64,000 nucleotides of DNA from Calidithermus roseus (GTDB lineage: Bacteria; Deinococcota; Deinococci; Deinococcales; Thermaceae): NCBI RefSeq assembly GCF_003574095.1, contig NZ_QWLA01000002.1, positions 86,905 to 150,904 of the forward strand, in the 5' to 3' direction. The position numbers and the translations under genes are program-made. This document shows positions 20,077 to 28,366 of the stretch, in pieces (position 1 is the first letter of the stretch; each line of letters opens with the position of its first letter). A model generated the notes under the pieces. That model was not told the DNA's origin and ran no database searches. It was given only the letters and a program-made list of their open reading frames with translations.

Positions 20077-21659
20077 TCGAAATTCTGGACACCACACTAC
20101 GAGACGGCACCCAGGGGCAGGCTGTAAGCCTCTCCAGCGACGACAAGGTGGCCATCGCCCGGCGGCTGGCGGCCTTTGGCGTGCCCCTCATCGAGGGCGG
20201 CTGGCCGGGGTCGAACCCCAAGGACGCCGAGTTCTTCGCCCGCATGAAGGGCGTGGACCTGGGCCAGACCCGGCTGGTGGCCTTCGGTTCGACCCGGCGC
20301 AAGGGGCTGAGGCCACAGGACGACGCTTCGGTGCAGGCCATGCTGGGAGCCCACACCCCGGTGGTCACGGTGGTCGCCAAGTCCTGGGACTTTCACGTCA
20401 CCGAGGCGCTCGAGGTGAGCCTGGAGGAGAACCTGCGCATGATCGAGGAGACCTACCGCTACCTGGTGAGCCAGGGTCGGCGGGTCATCCACGACGCCGA
20501 GCACTTCTTCGACGGCTTCAAGGCCAACCGGGGCTACGCCCTCGCGACGCTCGAGGCCGCCGTGAGGGGCGGGGCCGACACGCTGTGCCTGTGCGACACC
20601 AACGGCGGCAGCCTCCCCGAGGAGGTTGCCGAGATCACCCGTATTGTCGTTGAGGCCTTCCCAGGCCTTCGCATCGGCATCCACCCCCACAACGACGGGG
20701 AGCTGGCCGTTGCCAACGCCTTGGCCGCCGTGCGGGCGGGGGCGACCCACGTGCAGGGCACCATCAACGGCTATGGGGAGCGCTGCGGCAACCTCAACCT
20801 CACCAGCACCATTCCCAACCTCATCCTCAAGTACGGGCTCGAGCTAGAGGGCATCAGCCGGGAGAAGCTCTCGGAACTGCGCGAGGTCTCGCACTACGTG
20901 GACGAGCGGGCCAACCTCACGCCCAATCTGCGGGCGCCTTACGTGGGCGACGCGGCTTTTGCCCACAAGGGCGGCATCCACGTCTCGGCGGTGCTCAAGA
21001 ACCCGCGCACCTACGAGCACGTGCCCCCCGAGGCGGTGGGAAACACAAGACGGGTGCTGGTCTCCGACCTCTCGGGCCGAAGCAACCTGCTGGCCAAGCT
21101 GGCCGAGGCCGGGGTTCAGGTGCCCAAGGAGACGGCGGGGGCGCTCTTGGAGGAGGTCAAGCAGCTCGAGCACGCCGGTTACTCCTTCGAGGGCGCCGAG
21201 GCGAGCTTCTACCTGCTGGCCCACCGGCTGCGCGGCGGGAAGCTCCCCTTCGAGCTCATGGGTTTCAGCGTCTTCATGCACGCCAACGACGACCGGCCCG
21301 ACACCCCCACCTGGGCCGAGGCCACGGTGCGGGTGAAGGTGGGGGAGAGCGTGCAGCACACGGCGGGAGAGAGCAAGTTCGGCCCGGTCTCGGCGCTGGA
21401 CGTAGCCTTCCGCAAGGCGGTGCAGGCCTTCTACCCCGAGATCGGCGAGATCGAGCTCTCCGACTACAAGATGCGCATCCTCAGCGGGCAGGAGAGCGGC
21501 ACCTCGAGCGGGGTGCGGGTCATGATCGAGATGCACCGCGCCGGCGAGCGCTGGACTACGGTGGGTGCCAGCCGCAACAGCCTCGAGGCCTCGCTCAAGG
21601 CCCTCACCGACGGTTATGCTTACGCGCTGGTGAAAGCCCAGCCGGTACCGCAGGATTAG
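20073..21659 (+). CDS. cimA: (R)-Citramalate synthase
   Basis: Condenses pyruvate and acetyl-CoA to citramalate, opening a threonine-independent route to 2-oxobutyrate and isoleucine. The 528-aa protein begins ILDTTLRDGTQGQAVSLSSDDK, and the Q-G-Q-A in place of leuA's Q-S-P-G is typical of the citramalate/TIGR00977 type. It also has HPHNDGELAVANALAAVRAGA, NGYGERCGN, HKGGIHVSAVLK and a regulatory C-terminal domain. GTG 20073 overlaps the GNAT stop. A homocitrate or isopropylmalate activity is less likely given these motifs. Its stop overlaps that of the convergent glycosyltransferase gene (TTAG). Confidence 0.9.
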   Translation: MIEILDTTLRDGTQGQAVSLSSDDKVAIARRLAAFGVPLIEGGWPGSNPKDAEFFARMKGVDLGQTRLVAFGSTRRKGLRPQDDASVQAMLGAHTPVVTVVAKSWDFHVTEALEVSLEENLRMIEETYRYLVSQGRRVIHDAEHFFDGFKANRGYALATLEAAVRGGADTLCLCDTNGGSLPEEVAEITRIVVEAFPGLRIGIHPHNDGELAVANALAAVRAGATHVQGTINGYGERCGNLNLTSTIPNLILKYGLELEGISREKLSELREVSHYVDERANLTPNLRAPYVGDAAFAHKGGIHVSAVLKNPRTYEHVPPEAVGNTRRVLVSDLSGRSNLLAKLAEAGVQVPKETAGALLEEVKQLEHAGYSFEGAEASFYLLAHRLRGGKLPFELMGFSVFMHANDDRPDTPTWAEATVRVKVGESVQHTAGESKFGPVSALDVAFRKAVQAFYPEIGEIELSDYKMRILSGQESGTSSGVRVMIEMHRAGERWTTVGASRNSLEASLKALTDGYAYALVKAQPVPQD

Positions 21660-22378
21660 CCATGAGCCCTCTTCGCCGCCCGCACCAGCCGCACGAACTG
21701 GATGAGCCGGGGAAAGCGTCCCCAGCGCTTGCGGTCGCCTGCGATGCGCACCAGCCACTCCAGGCCCAGCCGTTGGAATAGCGGGTGTACGCGCCTGACC
21801 TCGCCCGAGAGCACGTCCAGCATCCCACCGATGCCGATAGCCACTCTGGCGCCCAGTCGGGCCTTGTTGCGGTGGATGAACAAATCCTGGCGCTCGCCCA
21901 TGCCCACCAGCAGCAGGTCGGGCCGGGCCTGGGCGATCGCCTCGATCACCGGGGCTTCGTCCTTGAAGTAGCCGTCCTGCACCCCCACCACCTGGATTCC
22001 CCAGCGGGCCATGGTGTTCTCGGCGGCTTTCTGGGCCACGCCGGGTCTGGCCCCCAGGAAGAAGACCCGCAATCTGGGGCCGAAGCGCTCGAGCAGGGCC
22101 GGGACCAGATCGGCTCCGGTGACGCGCTCTGGCAGCTGCTGCTTGGTCAGCTGGCGCACCGCCCACACGATGCCCACCCCGTCCGCCGTAACCAGCTCGC
22201 TCTCCCGTGCAGCCTGCACGAGCTGGGGGTCGCCCTGAGCCCGCACCACGTACTCGGGGTTGAGGGTGATGACCTGATGGGTTCCAGGCGACTCCAGCAT
22301 CTCCCCGATGCGCTCTACGGCCTGCTCGAGGCTCACCAGGTCCACCGGGAGGCCGAGGATCTCCACCCTTGGCATCAT
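21656..22378 (-). CDS. WecG/TagA/CpsF family glycosyltransferase
   Basis: Transfers N-acetylmannosamine(-uronic acid)-type sugars to lipid-linked acceptors in cell-surface polymer synthesis. The 240 aa are typical. Signatures are VEILGLPVDLVSLEQAVERI, ITLNPEYVVRAQGDP, TADGVGIVWA with the conserved Asp, RVTGADLVPALLE, FFLGARPGVAQKA and LLVGMGERQDLFIHRN, ending in the basic membrane-associating tail GDRKRWGRFPRLIQFV. ATG 22378 overlaps the stop of the ComB-like gene (ATGA), so the two are coupled. Confidence 0.9.
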   Translation of the reverse strand: MMPRVEILGLPVDLVSLEQAVERIGEMLESPGTHQVITLNPEYVVRAQGDPQLVQAARESELVTADGVGIVWAVRQLTKQQLPERVTGADLVPALLERFGPRLRVFFLGARPGVAQKAAENTMARWGIQVVGVQDGYFKDEAPVIEAIAQARPDLLLVGMGERQDLFIHRNKARLGARVAIGIGGMLDVLSGEVRRVHPLFQRLGLEWLVRIAGDRKRWGRFPRLIQFVRLVRAAKRAHG

Positions 22379-23115
22379 TCCTCCCGGCGACCAAAGCGAT
22401 AGACCGGACGGTCTTTGCTCAGACCATGCTCTTTCGCCTCGAGCACCCGTACCTCCTTGAGCTCGGGGATCACGTCTTCCACGCCGATCAGACTGGCCAG
22501 GGCCAGGTCCTCGCTGCGGCCCATGCGGTAGAGTCGCTGCCCGGCGGCGCTGGTGAAAAGCCCCTCCTGGGGGTCGGGGAAGGCCTTGAGCAGGCTCGAG
22601 GCCAGCAGCGCGCCCTCGAGGCGCTCCGCCTTGGCGAGTTGCTGGATGCGCCTAGCCAGAAACCCCGCCGCCAGGATGTTCCCCAGGCTGGGTTCTCCGC
22701 TTGCGTCGGAGGCACACACCAGCGCTACTTCCTCGCGGGCGTGGAGGTTGGCTTCCACTACCGCTCTGGCGTTGCGGAAGTAGCCCAGCATTACCCGCGT
22801 GTCGGTGGGGGCCAGGGCTTTGCAGAGGGTATAGGCGAAGACGATGGCCCGCTTGTCGCTGAAGTCGATCTTGAGCAGGTCCCGCAGGGAAAGGCTGTGA
22901 TGGAAGCCCTCGGGGGGGATGCCCTCTTCCTCGCCCAGCAAGACGTCGCCGGGCTGGGCCAGTGACCGAGCCGATCGAACACTCGGCGCAACCCAGACCT
23001 CGCGGGCCCCCTGGCCGAGCAAGGCTCCGATCGCGCTGCCGTGAAAAACCGCGACTACGATCATTTGGTCGGCATAACTGTCCTTGTTTCGTTGAAGGTC
23101 GACCCGCAAACGCAT
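22375..23115 (-). CDS. ComB-like (2-phosphosulfolactate phosphatase family) protein
   Basis: The length (246 aa) and order of segments (MRLRVDL, VVAVFHGSAIGALLGQGAREVWVAPSVRSARSLA, VLLGEEEGIPPEGFHHSLSLRDLL, KRAIVFAYTLCKAL) resemble the ComB family. The usual ID-V-LRATTT and T-NGT active-site stretches are replaced (VAVFHGSAI; AYTLCKA). It may therefore be a paralogue with another substrate or no phosphatase activity. ATG 23115 is favoured: TAATAT lies six bases upstream on the minus strand (23122-23127), a leaderless promoter. It is coupled to the glycosyltransferase gene. Confidence 0.6.
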   Translation of the reverse strand: MRLRVDLQRNKDSYADQMIVVAVFHGSAIGALLGQGAREVWVAPSVRSARSLAQPGDVLLGEEEGIPPEGFHHSLSLRDLLKIDFSDKRAIVFAYTLCKALAPTDTRVMLGYFRNARAVVEANLHAREEVALVCASDASGEPSLGNILAAGFLARRIQQLAKAERLEGALLASSLLKAFPDPQEGLFTSAAGQRLYRMGRSEDLALASLIGVEDVIPELKEVRVLEAKEHGLSKDRPVYRFGRREE

Positions 23116-23149
23116 CACGGCATATTATCAAGAATCGGCGGATAAAGGC

Positions 23150-23698
23150 TCAGCCACGCAGCAGCAGCACCGGGCCCTCCTCGAGCGGGGGCAGCTCCTT
23201 GAGGCTTTCTAGGCCAAAGACCTCCAAAAAGCGCTCGGTGGTGCCGTAGAGCTTGGGTCGGCCTATGGCCTCCTTCTCGCCCACCACCCGGATCAGCTCG
23301 CGCTCGAGCAACCCCTCCAGCACCCCGTCCACGCTGCGCCCGCGCACGGCCTCGAGTTCGGCGCGGGTAATGGGTTGCTGGTAGGCCACGATGGCCAGCA
23401 CCTCCAGCGCGGCCCGCGAAAGCCGGGGGGGATTAGGCCGCAGGACCCGCTCGACGGCATCGAGGTAGCTGGGGTGAACCACCAGCCGCCACCCCCCCGC
23501 CACCCGCTCGATCTGCACGCCGATGGGATGCTGAAGGAGCCAGTGCTGCAGGCCCGCCAACTCCCGCAGGATGCTTTCCTCCGGCGCGAGGGAGGAGAGC
23601 TCGGCTAGGCCCACCGGACGCCCTGCGGCGAAGAGCACCGCCAGTAACTGTGCCTGCGCTGCGTTCATGGTGTCTTGAGCCAGGTGGAAAACGGACAT
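23150..23698 (-). CDS. scpB: Segregation and condensation protein B
   Basis: The winged-helix partner of ScpA-SMC in chromosome condensation and segregation. The 182 aa contain AAQAQLLAVLFAAGRPVGLAEL (first WHD) and the hallmark ALEVLAIVAYQQPITRAELEAVRGRSVDGVLEGLLERELI, then GRPKLYGTTERFLEVFGL. Start uncertain: ATG 23698 has AAGGAG directly adjacent, too close for normal use, while ATG 23668 lacks a ribosome site but fits the family N-terminus. No scpA is next to it. It is divergent from pilC. Confidence 0.92.
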   Translation of the reverse strand: MSVFHLAQDTMNAAQAQLLAVLFAAGRPVGLAELSSLAPEESILRELAGLQHWLLQHPIGVQIERVAGGWRLVVHPSYLDAVERVLRPNPPRLSRAALEVLAIVAYQQPITRAELEAVRGRSVDGVLEGLLERELIRVVGEKEAIGRPKLYGTTERFLEVFGLESLKELPPLEEGPVLLLRG

Positions 23699-23718
23699 CT
23701 CCTTCCACCGACCCTGGC

Positions 23719-23724
23719 TATACT
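23719..23724 (+). promoter_or_regulatory. -10 box of a leaderless pilC transcript
   Basis: TATACT ends six bases before ATG 23731, so transcription would start at or next to the start codon. There is no Shine-Dalgarno sequence and no good -35, as is common for leaderless genes in this phylum. Confidence 0.65.
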
Positions 23725-23730
23725 ACCAGT

Positions 23731-24951
23731 ATGCCTAGCTTCAACTACAAAGCTCGTGATCGTGAGGGACGTCTGATCGCCGCGGTGATCGAAGCCGAGG
23801 ACATCCGCACGGCTGCCCGCTCCCTTCGTGACAAGGGCTTTTTCGTCGCCGAGATCAAGGAGCAGGGCCGGGGTTTGCAGGCGGAGATCAAGCTCCCTGG
23901 GCTCGATCGCGGTCCCAGCCTCAAGGACCTCGCGGTCTTCAGCCGCCAGCTCGCCACCATGCTCTCGGCGGGGCTGCCCATCGTGCAGTCGTTGGCCATC
24001 CTCGAGAAGCAGACCGAGAACAAGAAGTTCCGCGAGATCATCAAGGAGATCCGCACCGAGGTAGAAGGCGGGACCACCTTCAGCGACGCGCTTTCCAAGC
24101 ACAAGCTCTTCTCGCGCTTGTACGTCAACCTGGTCAAGGCCGGGGAGACCTCGGGCACCCTCGACGCGATCCTGGACCGGCTGGCGACCTTCCTGGAGAA
24201 AGACCTCGAGCTGCGGGGCAAGATCCGCTCGGCCCTGACCTACCCCACCATCGTCTTCGTCTTTGCCGTCGGCGTGACTTACTTCCTGCTGACCGGGGTG
24301 GTTCCCCAGTTCGCCGGGATTCTGACCGGCCTCGGTTCGGAACTGCCCCTGCTGACGCGCCTCCTGATTGCCATCTCCGATGCCCTGCGCGCGGGTACGC
24401 CGTTTATCGTCCTCCTGGCCATCGTGGGCTTTTTCGCCTACCGCTCTTACTACCGTACCGAGCAAGGACGCCGGGTGATCGACCGCATCAAGTTGCGGAT
24501 GCCGGTGTTCGGCAACCTCAACAAGAAGAGCGCCCTAGCCCGCTTCTCGCGCACTTTCGGCCTGCTCATCACCAGCGGCGTCAACATCGTCGAATCGCTC
24601 GACATCACCAAGGGCACGGCGGGCAACGCCATCATCGAGGACATCCTCGAGGAGACCAAGACCACCATTCAGGCCGGTGAACCCGTTTATGCGACGATCC
24701 AGGCCTACCCCCAGGTCTTCCCCCCCATGGTGGGCTCGATGATCGCCATCGGCGAGGAGACCGGCGCGCTCGACGTGATGCTGCAGAAGATCGGCGACTT
24801 CTACGAGCGCGAGGTGGACGAGGCCGTAAGCAGCCTCACCGCCGCCATCGAGCCCATCATGATCGTGTTCTTGGGCGGCGTGGTGGGCCTGATCGTGGCG
24901 GGGATGTTCCTGCCGCTGTTCCAGATCATCAACACCCTTTCCAACCAGTAG
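23731..24951 (+). CDS. pilC: Type IV pilus inner-membrane platform protein
   Basis: The membrane platform of the type IV pilus / DNA-uptake machine, which couples the PilB/PilT ATPases to pilin assembly. It is 406 aa with two T2SSF domains (about residues 65-190 and 270-395) and three helices (for example TYPTIVFVFAVGVTYFLLTGVVPQF and PIMIVFLGGVVGLIVAGMFLPLF). Conserved family words include FSRQLATMLSAGLPI, LVKAGETSGTLD, RFSRTFGLLITSGVNIVESL and MIAIGEETGALD. ATG 23731 matches both the family start and the leaderless -10 upstream. No other pil genes are adjacent. Confidence 0.95.
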   Translation: MPSFNYKARDREGRLIAAVIEAEDIRTAARSLRDKGFFVAEIKEQGRGLQAEIKLPGLDRGPSLKDLAVFSRQLATMLSAGLPIVQSLAILEKQTENKKFREIIKEIRTEVEGGTTFSDALSKHKLFSRLYVNLVKAGETSGTLDAILDRLATFLEKDLELRGKIRSALTYPTIVFVFAVGVTYFLLTGVVPQFAGILTGLGSELPLLTRLLIAISDALRAGTPFIVLLAIVGFFAYRSYYRTEQGRRVIDRIKLRMPVFGNLNKKSALARFSRTFGLLITSGVNIVESLDITKGTAGNAIIEDILEETKTTIQAGEPVYATIQAYPQVFPPMVGSMIAIGEETGALDVMLQKIGDFYEREVDEAVSSLTAAIEPIMIVFLGGVVGLIVAGMFLPLFQIINTLSNQ

Positions 24952-24996
24952 ATGGCTGGAACCTCCTGAAGGCCTCAGAAGCCGTCAGCTGGGAAG

Positions 24997-25039
24997 GGCC
25001 TGTGGAGCGTGCTCAAAGCTTTTTCCCGCTCTACAGGCC
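24997..25039 (+). terminator. 13-bp hairpin downstream of pilC
   Basis: GGCCTGTGGAGCG at 24997-25009 pairs with CGCTCTACAGGCC at 25027-25039, one G-T pair in 13. It lacks a T tract after the stem but lies 45 bp after the pilC stop and probably ends or protects that transcript. Confidence 0.6.
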
Positions 25040-25100
25040 AAAAGCTCTAAGCCTTTCTATCGGCTATCGACCATTGGTGTTAGCGTTAGACTGAACCAGT

Positions 25101-25535
25101 ATGCCACACGTCCAATCCGAAATCTTCATCCCCAAGCCGCCCGCCTACGTCTATGCCTGCGCCAAGGACCTCGTGGGGCTCAAGCCCTACCTCAAGGACG
25201 TTCAGAGCTTGCAGGTGCTCGAGGACCACGGCAACCGCTCCAAAAGCGAGTGGGTGGCGGTGGCGATGGGCAAGAAGGTGCACTGGATCGAGGAGGAGGA
25301 GTGGTTCGACGCCGAGCTGCGCAACCGCTTCACGAGCCCCGAGGGCGACTTCGACAAGTACGAGGGGACCTGGGTCTTCGAGGAGGCCGATGGGGGCACG
25401 AGGGTCAGGCTCGAGCTCGAGTACGAGCTCAACATTCCCATCTTCGGCGGCCTGCTGCAAAAGCTCGTGCTCAAGCTGATGAAGGAAAACTGCGACGGGC
25501 TGCTGGCTGGGCTCAAGGAGCGGGCTATGGCCTGA
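25101..25535 (+). CDS. SRPBCC/START-like domain protein
   Basis: A 144-aa protein with the helix-grip fold pattern: HVQSEIFIPKPPAYVYACAKDLVGLKPYLKDVQSLQVLED at the start (the typical PA..VY..v.D...l..y.....s), a central beta sheet (SEWVAVAMGKKVHWIEEEEWF, RVRLELEYELN) and the long C-terminal helix from about residue 118 that closes the hydrophobic pocket. Members bind lipids or polyketides or act as cyclases and chaperones. TAGACT at 25087-25092 lies eight bases before ATG, pointing to a leaderless transcript. The ligand is unknown. Confidence 0.8.
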   Translation: MPHVQSEIFIPKPPAYVYACAKDLVGLKPYLKDVQSLQVLEDHGNRSKSEWVAVAMGKKVHWIEEEEWFDAELRNRFTSPEGDFDKYEGTWVFEEADGGTRVRLELEYELNIPIFGGLLQKLVLKLMKENCDGLLAGLKERAMA

Positions 25536-25553
25536 GGCAGAGCAGGCTCGAGG

Positions 25554-25559
25554 TATACT
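25554..25559 (+). promoter_or_regulatory. -10 box of the cysS leader
   Basis: TATACT ends six bases before the ATG of the cysS leader ORF, giving a leaderless mRNA that starts with that ORF. It lies 18 bp after the end of the SRPBCC gene. Confidence 0.65.
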
Positions 25560-25565
25560 CATCCC

Positions 25566-25589
25566 ATGATCTTCGCCGTGCGATGTTGA
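25566..25589 (+). CDS. cysS leader peptide MIFAVRC, last codon Cys
   Basis: A seven-codon ORF starts six bases after a TATACT box and ends TGT-TGA, so its only Cys codon is the last before the stop. A terminator-like hairpin starts 11 nt later and cysS follows. A ribosome short of Cys-tRNA would stall right at the end of this ORF, which fits transcription attenuation sensing cysteine charging. The single Cys codon is the weak point of this model; initiation would have to be leaderless because no ribosome site precedes it. Confidence 0.55.
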   Translation: MIFAVRC

Positions 25590-25600
25590 GCTGAGCCCGC

Positions 25601-25641
25601 CGCCGGGTGTCTGGTGCTGTCGTGCCCAGGCCCGGCGTTTT
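25601..25641 (+). terminator. Terminator-like hairpin in the cysS leader
   Basis: CGCCGGG at 25601-25607 pairs with CCCGGCG at 25631-25637, and an inner stem CTGG/CCAG (25611-25614, 25626-25629) extends it. TTTT follows at 25638-25641. cysS starts 45 bp downstream with its own AAGGAG. No T-box core sequence is present. Confidence 0.65.
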
Positions 25642-25686
25642 CAATCCCCACCACAGCCAGCTCGAGCCAAAATTTAAGGAGATCGA

Positions 25687-27132
25687 ATGCCTCTACAGAT
25701 TTACAACACCCTCACCCGCCAGAAAGAGCTCTTCGTGCCCGGCACGCCCGGCTACGTGGGCATTTACTTCTGCGGCCCTACGGTCTACGGCGACCCCCAC
25801 CTGGGCCACGCCCGCGGCCCCATCACCTACGACGTGCTCAGGCGTTGGCTGGAGCATAGCGGCTACAAGGTGCGTTTCGTCTCCAACATCACCGACGTAG
25901 GGCACCTCGTAGACGACGCCGACGAGGGCGAGGACAAGGTGCAGAAGCGGGCTAAGCTCGAGCGGCTGGAGCCGATGGAGGTCGCCGAGAAGTACATGTG
26001 GGCCTACTTCGACGACATGAAGGACCTCAACGTGCGCCGCCCCGACATCGCCCCCCGCGCCGCCGGGCACATCCCCGAGCAGATCGACCTCGTACAGCGG
26101 CTGCTCGAGCGCGGCTATGCCTACGTGCGGGGCGGTTCGGTCTACTTCCGGGTGAGGGCCTGGCCCAGCTTCGGCAAGCTCGCCAACCGCCAGCTCGAGG
26201 AGCAGGAGGCCGGAGCGCGGGTTGAAGTGCGCGAGGAGAAGGAGGACCCCCGCGACTTCGCCCTGTGGAAAAGCGCCGACCCCGAGCACATCATGCGCTG
26301 GAAGAGCCCGTGGGGCGAGGGCTACCCCGGCTGGCACATCGAGTGCAGCGCCATGAGCCTGAAGTACCTGGGCGAGGGTTTCGACATCCACTCCGGCGGC
26401 ATCGACTTGCAATTCCCCCACCACGAGGCCGAGATCGCCCAGGCCGAGGCAGCCGGTTACCGCTTCGCCCGCTACTGGATGCACCACAACCACGTGCTGC
26501 TGGGCGGCGAGAAGATGGCCAAGAGCACCGGCAACTTCGTGGTGCTGCGCGACCTGCTCAACCGACACGAGCCCATCACGGTGCGCTTCTACCTGCTGAG
26601 CAGCCACTACCGCAGCGTGATGGACTTCACCTGGGAGGGCCTCGAGGCCGCCAAGCAGGGCTACATGCGCCTGCTGAACGCCTACCGCGAGATCCGCCGC
26701 CAGGTCGCCGAAGCCCCCGCCGGGACGCACGCGGGCCTCGAGGCGGCCATCGACGCGCTCGAATCCCGCTTCGCCGCCGCCCTTGACGACGACCTCAACA
26801 CTGCCCAGGCCCTCGCCGCGCTCTTCGAGTTCGTCACCGAGTTCAACCGGGCCATGCCGGACAAGCCGGGCCGGGACACGCTGGCGCGGGCCGAGGAGGT
26901 CTTTGGCAGGCTGGGCGAAGGGGTGCTGGGCCTGTTCCCCAAGCGGGTGCTCGAGGCCAGCCTGGGTGGCGAATTGCTCGACGGCCTCATCAAACTGCTG
27001 CTCGAGATCCGCGAGGAAGCCCGCCGCGAGCGCAATTTCGCCCTCTCCGACCAGATCCGCAACCGCCTCACGGAACTCGGCCTCACCGTGGAGGACACAC
27101 GGGAGGGGCCAAAGTGGAAGGTGGGGGTGTAG
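25687..27132 (+). CDS. cysS: Cysteinyl-tRNA synthetase
   Basis: Charges tRNA-Cys; a monomeric class I synthetase with catalytic zinc. The 481-aa protein has the zinc/HIGH region [19 protein letters not shown], further zinc ligands in [10 protein letters not shown] and [13 protein letters not shown], and the KMSKS loop as [10 protein letters not shown]. An alpha-helical DALR domain and a C-terminal anticodon-binding region follow. ATG 25687 has AAGGAG upstream. It is preceded by a leader ORF and hairpin that may adjust expression to cysteine supply. Confidence 0.97.
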   Translation: MPLQIYNTLTRQKELFVPGTPGYVGIYFCGPTVYGDPHLGHARGPITYDVLRRWLEHSGYKVRFVSNITDVGHLVDDADEGEDKVQKRAKLERLEPMEVAEKYMWAYFDDMKDLNVRRPDIAPRAAGHIPEQIDLVQRLLERGYAYVRGGSVYFRVRAWPSFGKLANRQLEEQEAGARVEVREEKEDPRDFALWKSADPEHIMRWKSPWGEGYPGWHIECSAMSLKYLGEGFDIHSGGIDLQFPHHEAEIAQAEAAGYRFARYWMHHNHVLLGGEKMAKSTGNFVVLRDLLNRHEPITVRFYLLSSHYRSVMDFTWEGLEAAKQGYMRLLNAYREIRRQVAEAPAGTHAGLEAAIDALESRFAAALDDDLNTAQALAALFEFVTEFNRAMPDKPGRDTLARAEEVFGRLGEGVLGLFPKRVLEASLGGELLDGLIKLLLEIREEARRERNFALSDQIRNRLTELGLTVEDTREGPKWKVGV

Positions 27133-27241
27133 GTAGGTAGCCGGGGGTCTAGGGCGTTTTGCGTTTGGCGTACGACGTACGACCCGCGCCCAGCGCCCCG
27201 CGTTAGGCGTTCAGCACCTCGAGAGCGCTAGTATGTGTTGC
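27133..27241. repeat. Low-complexity spacer between cysS and the M20 peptidase gene
   Basis: The gap holds degenerate short words (GCGTTTTGCGTTTGGCG, two GTACGAC units at 27170-27183, GCGCCCAGCGCCCCGCG). It ends in TAGTAT at 27229-27234, seven bases before GTG 27242. No gene is visible. Confidence 0.5.
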
Positions 27242-28357
27242 GTGACCCCTCTTGCCTACTTCGAATCCCACCTGCCCAGCATCCTCGCCGACCTCGAGGC
27301 CATCGTCTGCCTCGAATCCCCCTCCCACGACCTTCCGGGGCTCGAGGCGGTAGCCGCCTGGCTCAACGCACGCTTTGGTCGCTTCGGTGAGCTGACCCGC
27401 GAGGACACCAAGAACGGTCCCATCCTGAGCTTGAAGTTTGGCCACGGTGGCCCCAGGGTGCTCGTCCTTTGCCACTACGACACCGTGCACCCGCGTGGAG
27501 CCTTCGCTTGGAAGGTGGAGGGCGAGCGGGCCTATGGTCCCGGCGTCTACGACATGAAGGGCAACATCGTCCAGCTTCTGTGGGCTATGCGTGCCAACGA
27601 CGAGATGGGCCTGGGGCTGCCGCGGCTCGAGCTGCTCTTCACCCCCGACGAGGAAGTGGGCTCGCTGGCTTCGCGCGAGGCCATCGAGGCGGCGGCCCGG
27701 CGCAACGAGCTGGTGCTGGTGCTCGAGGCCCCCATGGGCAACGGCGATCTCAAAGTCGCGCGTAAGGGCACGGGCATGTACACCCTCACCGCCCACGGCA
27801 AGCCCGCCCATCAGGGCGTCGAACCCGAGAAAGGCGTCAACGCGGTAGTGGAGCTGGCCCACCAGATTCTCAAGATCGTAGCTCTGCAGGAGTGGGAAAA
27901 GGGTACTACCCTTGGCCCCAACAAGCTTCGAGGCGGCACTGCCGTCAACGTGGTGGCCGCCGAGGCCTCGGTGACGGTGGACTTCCGGGTGTGGACTATG
28001 GCCGAGTACGAGCGCCTCGAGGTCGCCTTCAAAGCCCTCGAGCCCGTCCTGCCCGGTGCGCGGCTGAGCTTGAGCGGTGGCCTCAACCGCCCGCCCATGG
28101 AGCCGAGCCCGGCCTCGATGGAGCTCTTCGAGCGGGCCAGGCGCATCGGGGCCTCGCTGGGCCTCGAGCTAGGCGCGGGCCGCGTGGGGGGCGGCTCCGA
28201 CGGCAACTTCACTGCCGCATTAGGTGTGCCCACCCTTGACGGCCTGGGCCTTTTTGGCGCGGATGCCCACCAGCTCACCGAGCACGTCGTCATCCCCGAG
28301 ATCCCCCGCCGTATCGCGCTGCTGTCGGGCCTGCTGGCCGACCTGGCAGCCCGCTGA
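27242..28357 (+). CDS. M20 family metallopeptidase (carboxypeptidase G2/ArgE-like)
   Basis: A zinc-dependent exopeptidase or deacylase, about 371 aa. Metal ligands and catalytic residues are visible in VLCHYDTVHPRGAFAWK (His, Asp), GPGVYDMKG (bridging Asp), TPDEEVGS (catalytic Glu-Glu) and GGGSDGNFTAALGVPTLDGLG. The dimerisation lid lies in between (GTGMYTLTAHGKPAHQGVEPEKG). I favour GTG 27242 over ATG 27233: TAGTAT lies seven bases upstream of the GTG, and the ATG overlaps that box. Probable substrates are N-acyl or gamma-glutamyl amino acids, which the sequence does not settle. It is followed after 9 bp by the deacylase gene. Confidence 0.88.
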   Translation: MTPLAYFESHLPSILADLEAIVCLESPSHDLPGLEAVAAWLNARFGRFGELTREDTKNGPILSLKFGHGGPRVLVLCHYDTVHPRGAFAWKVEGERAYGPGVYDMKGNIVQLLWAMRANDEMGLGLPRLELLFTPDEEVGSLASREAIEAAARRNELVLVLEAPMGNGDLKVARKGTGMYTLTAHGKPAHQGVEPEKGVNAVVELAHQILKIVALQEWEKGTTLGPNKLRGGTAVNVVAAEASVTVDFRVWTMAEYERLEVAFKALEPVLPGARLSLSGGLNRPPMEPSPASMELFERARRIGASLGLELGAGRVGGGSDGNFTAALGVPTLDGLGLFGADAHQLTEHVVIPEIPRRIALLSGLLADLAAR

Positions 28358-28366
28358 GGAGCTCAC

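Noticed and set aside
25566..25686. T-box riboswitch before cysS
   Set aside because: The T-box core (GGTGG-ACCGCG type) and a specifier hairpin are not present; the leader ORF plus hairpin explains the region better.
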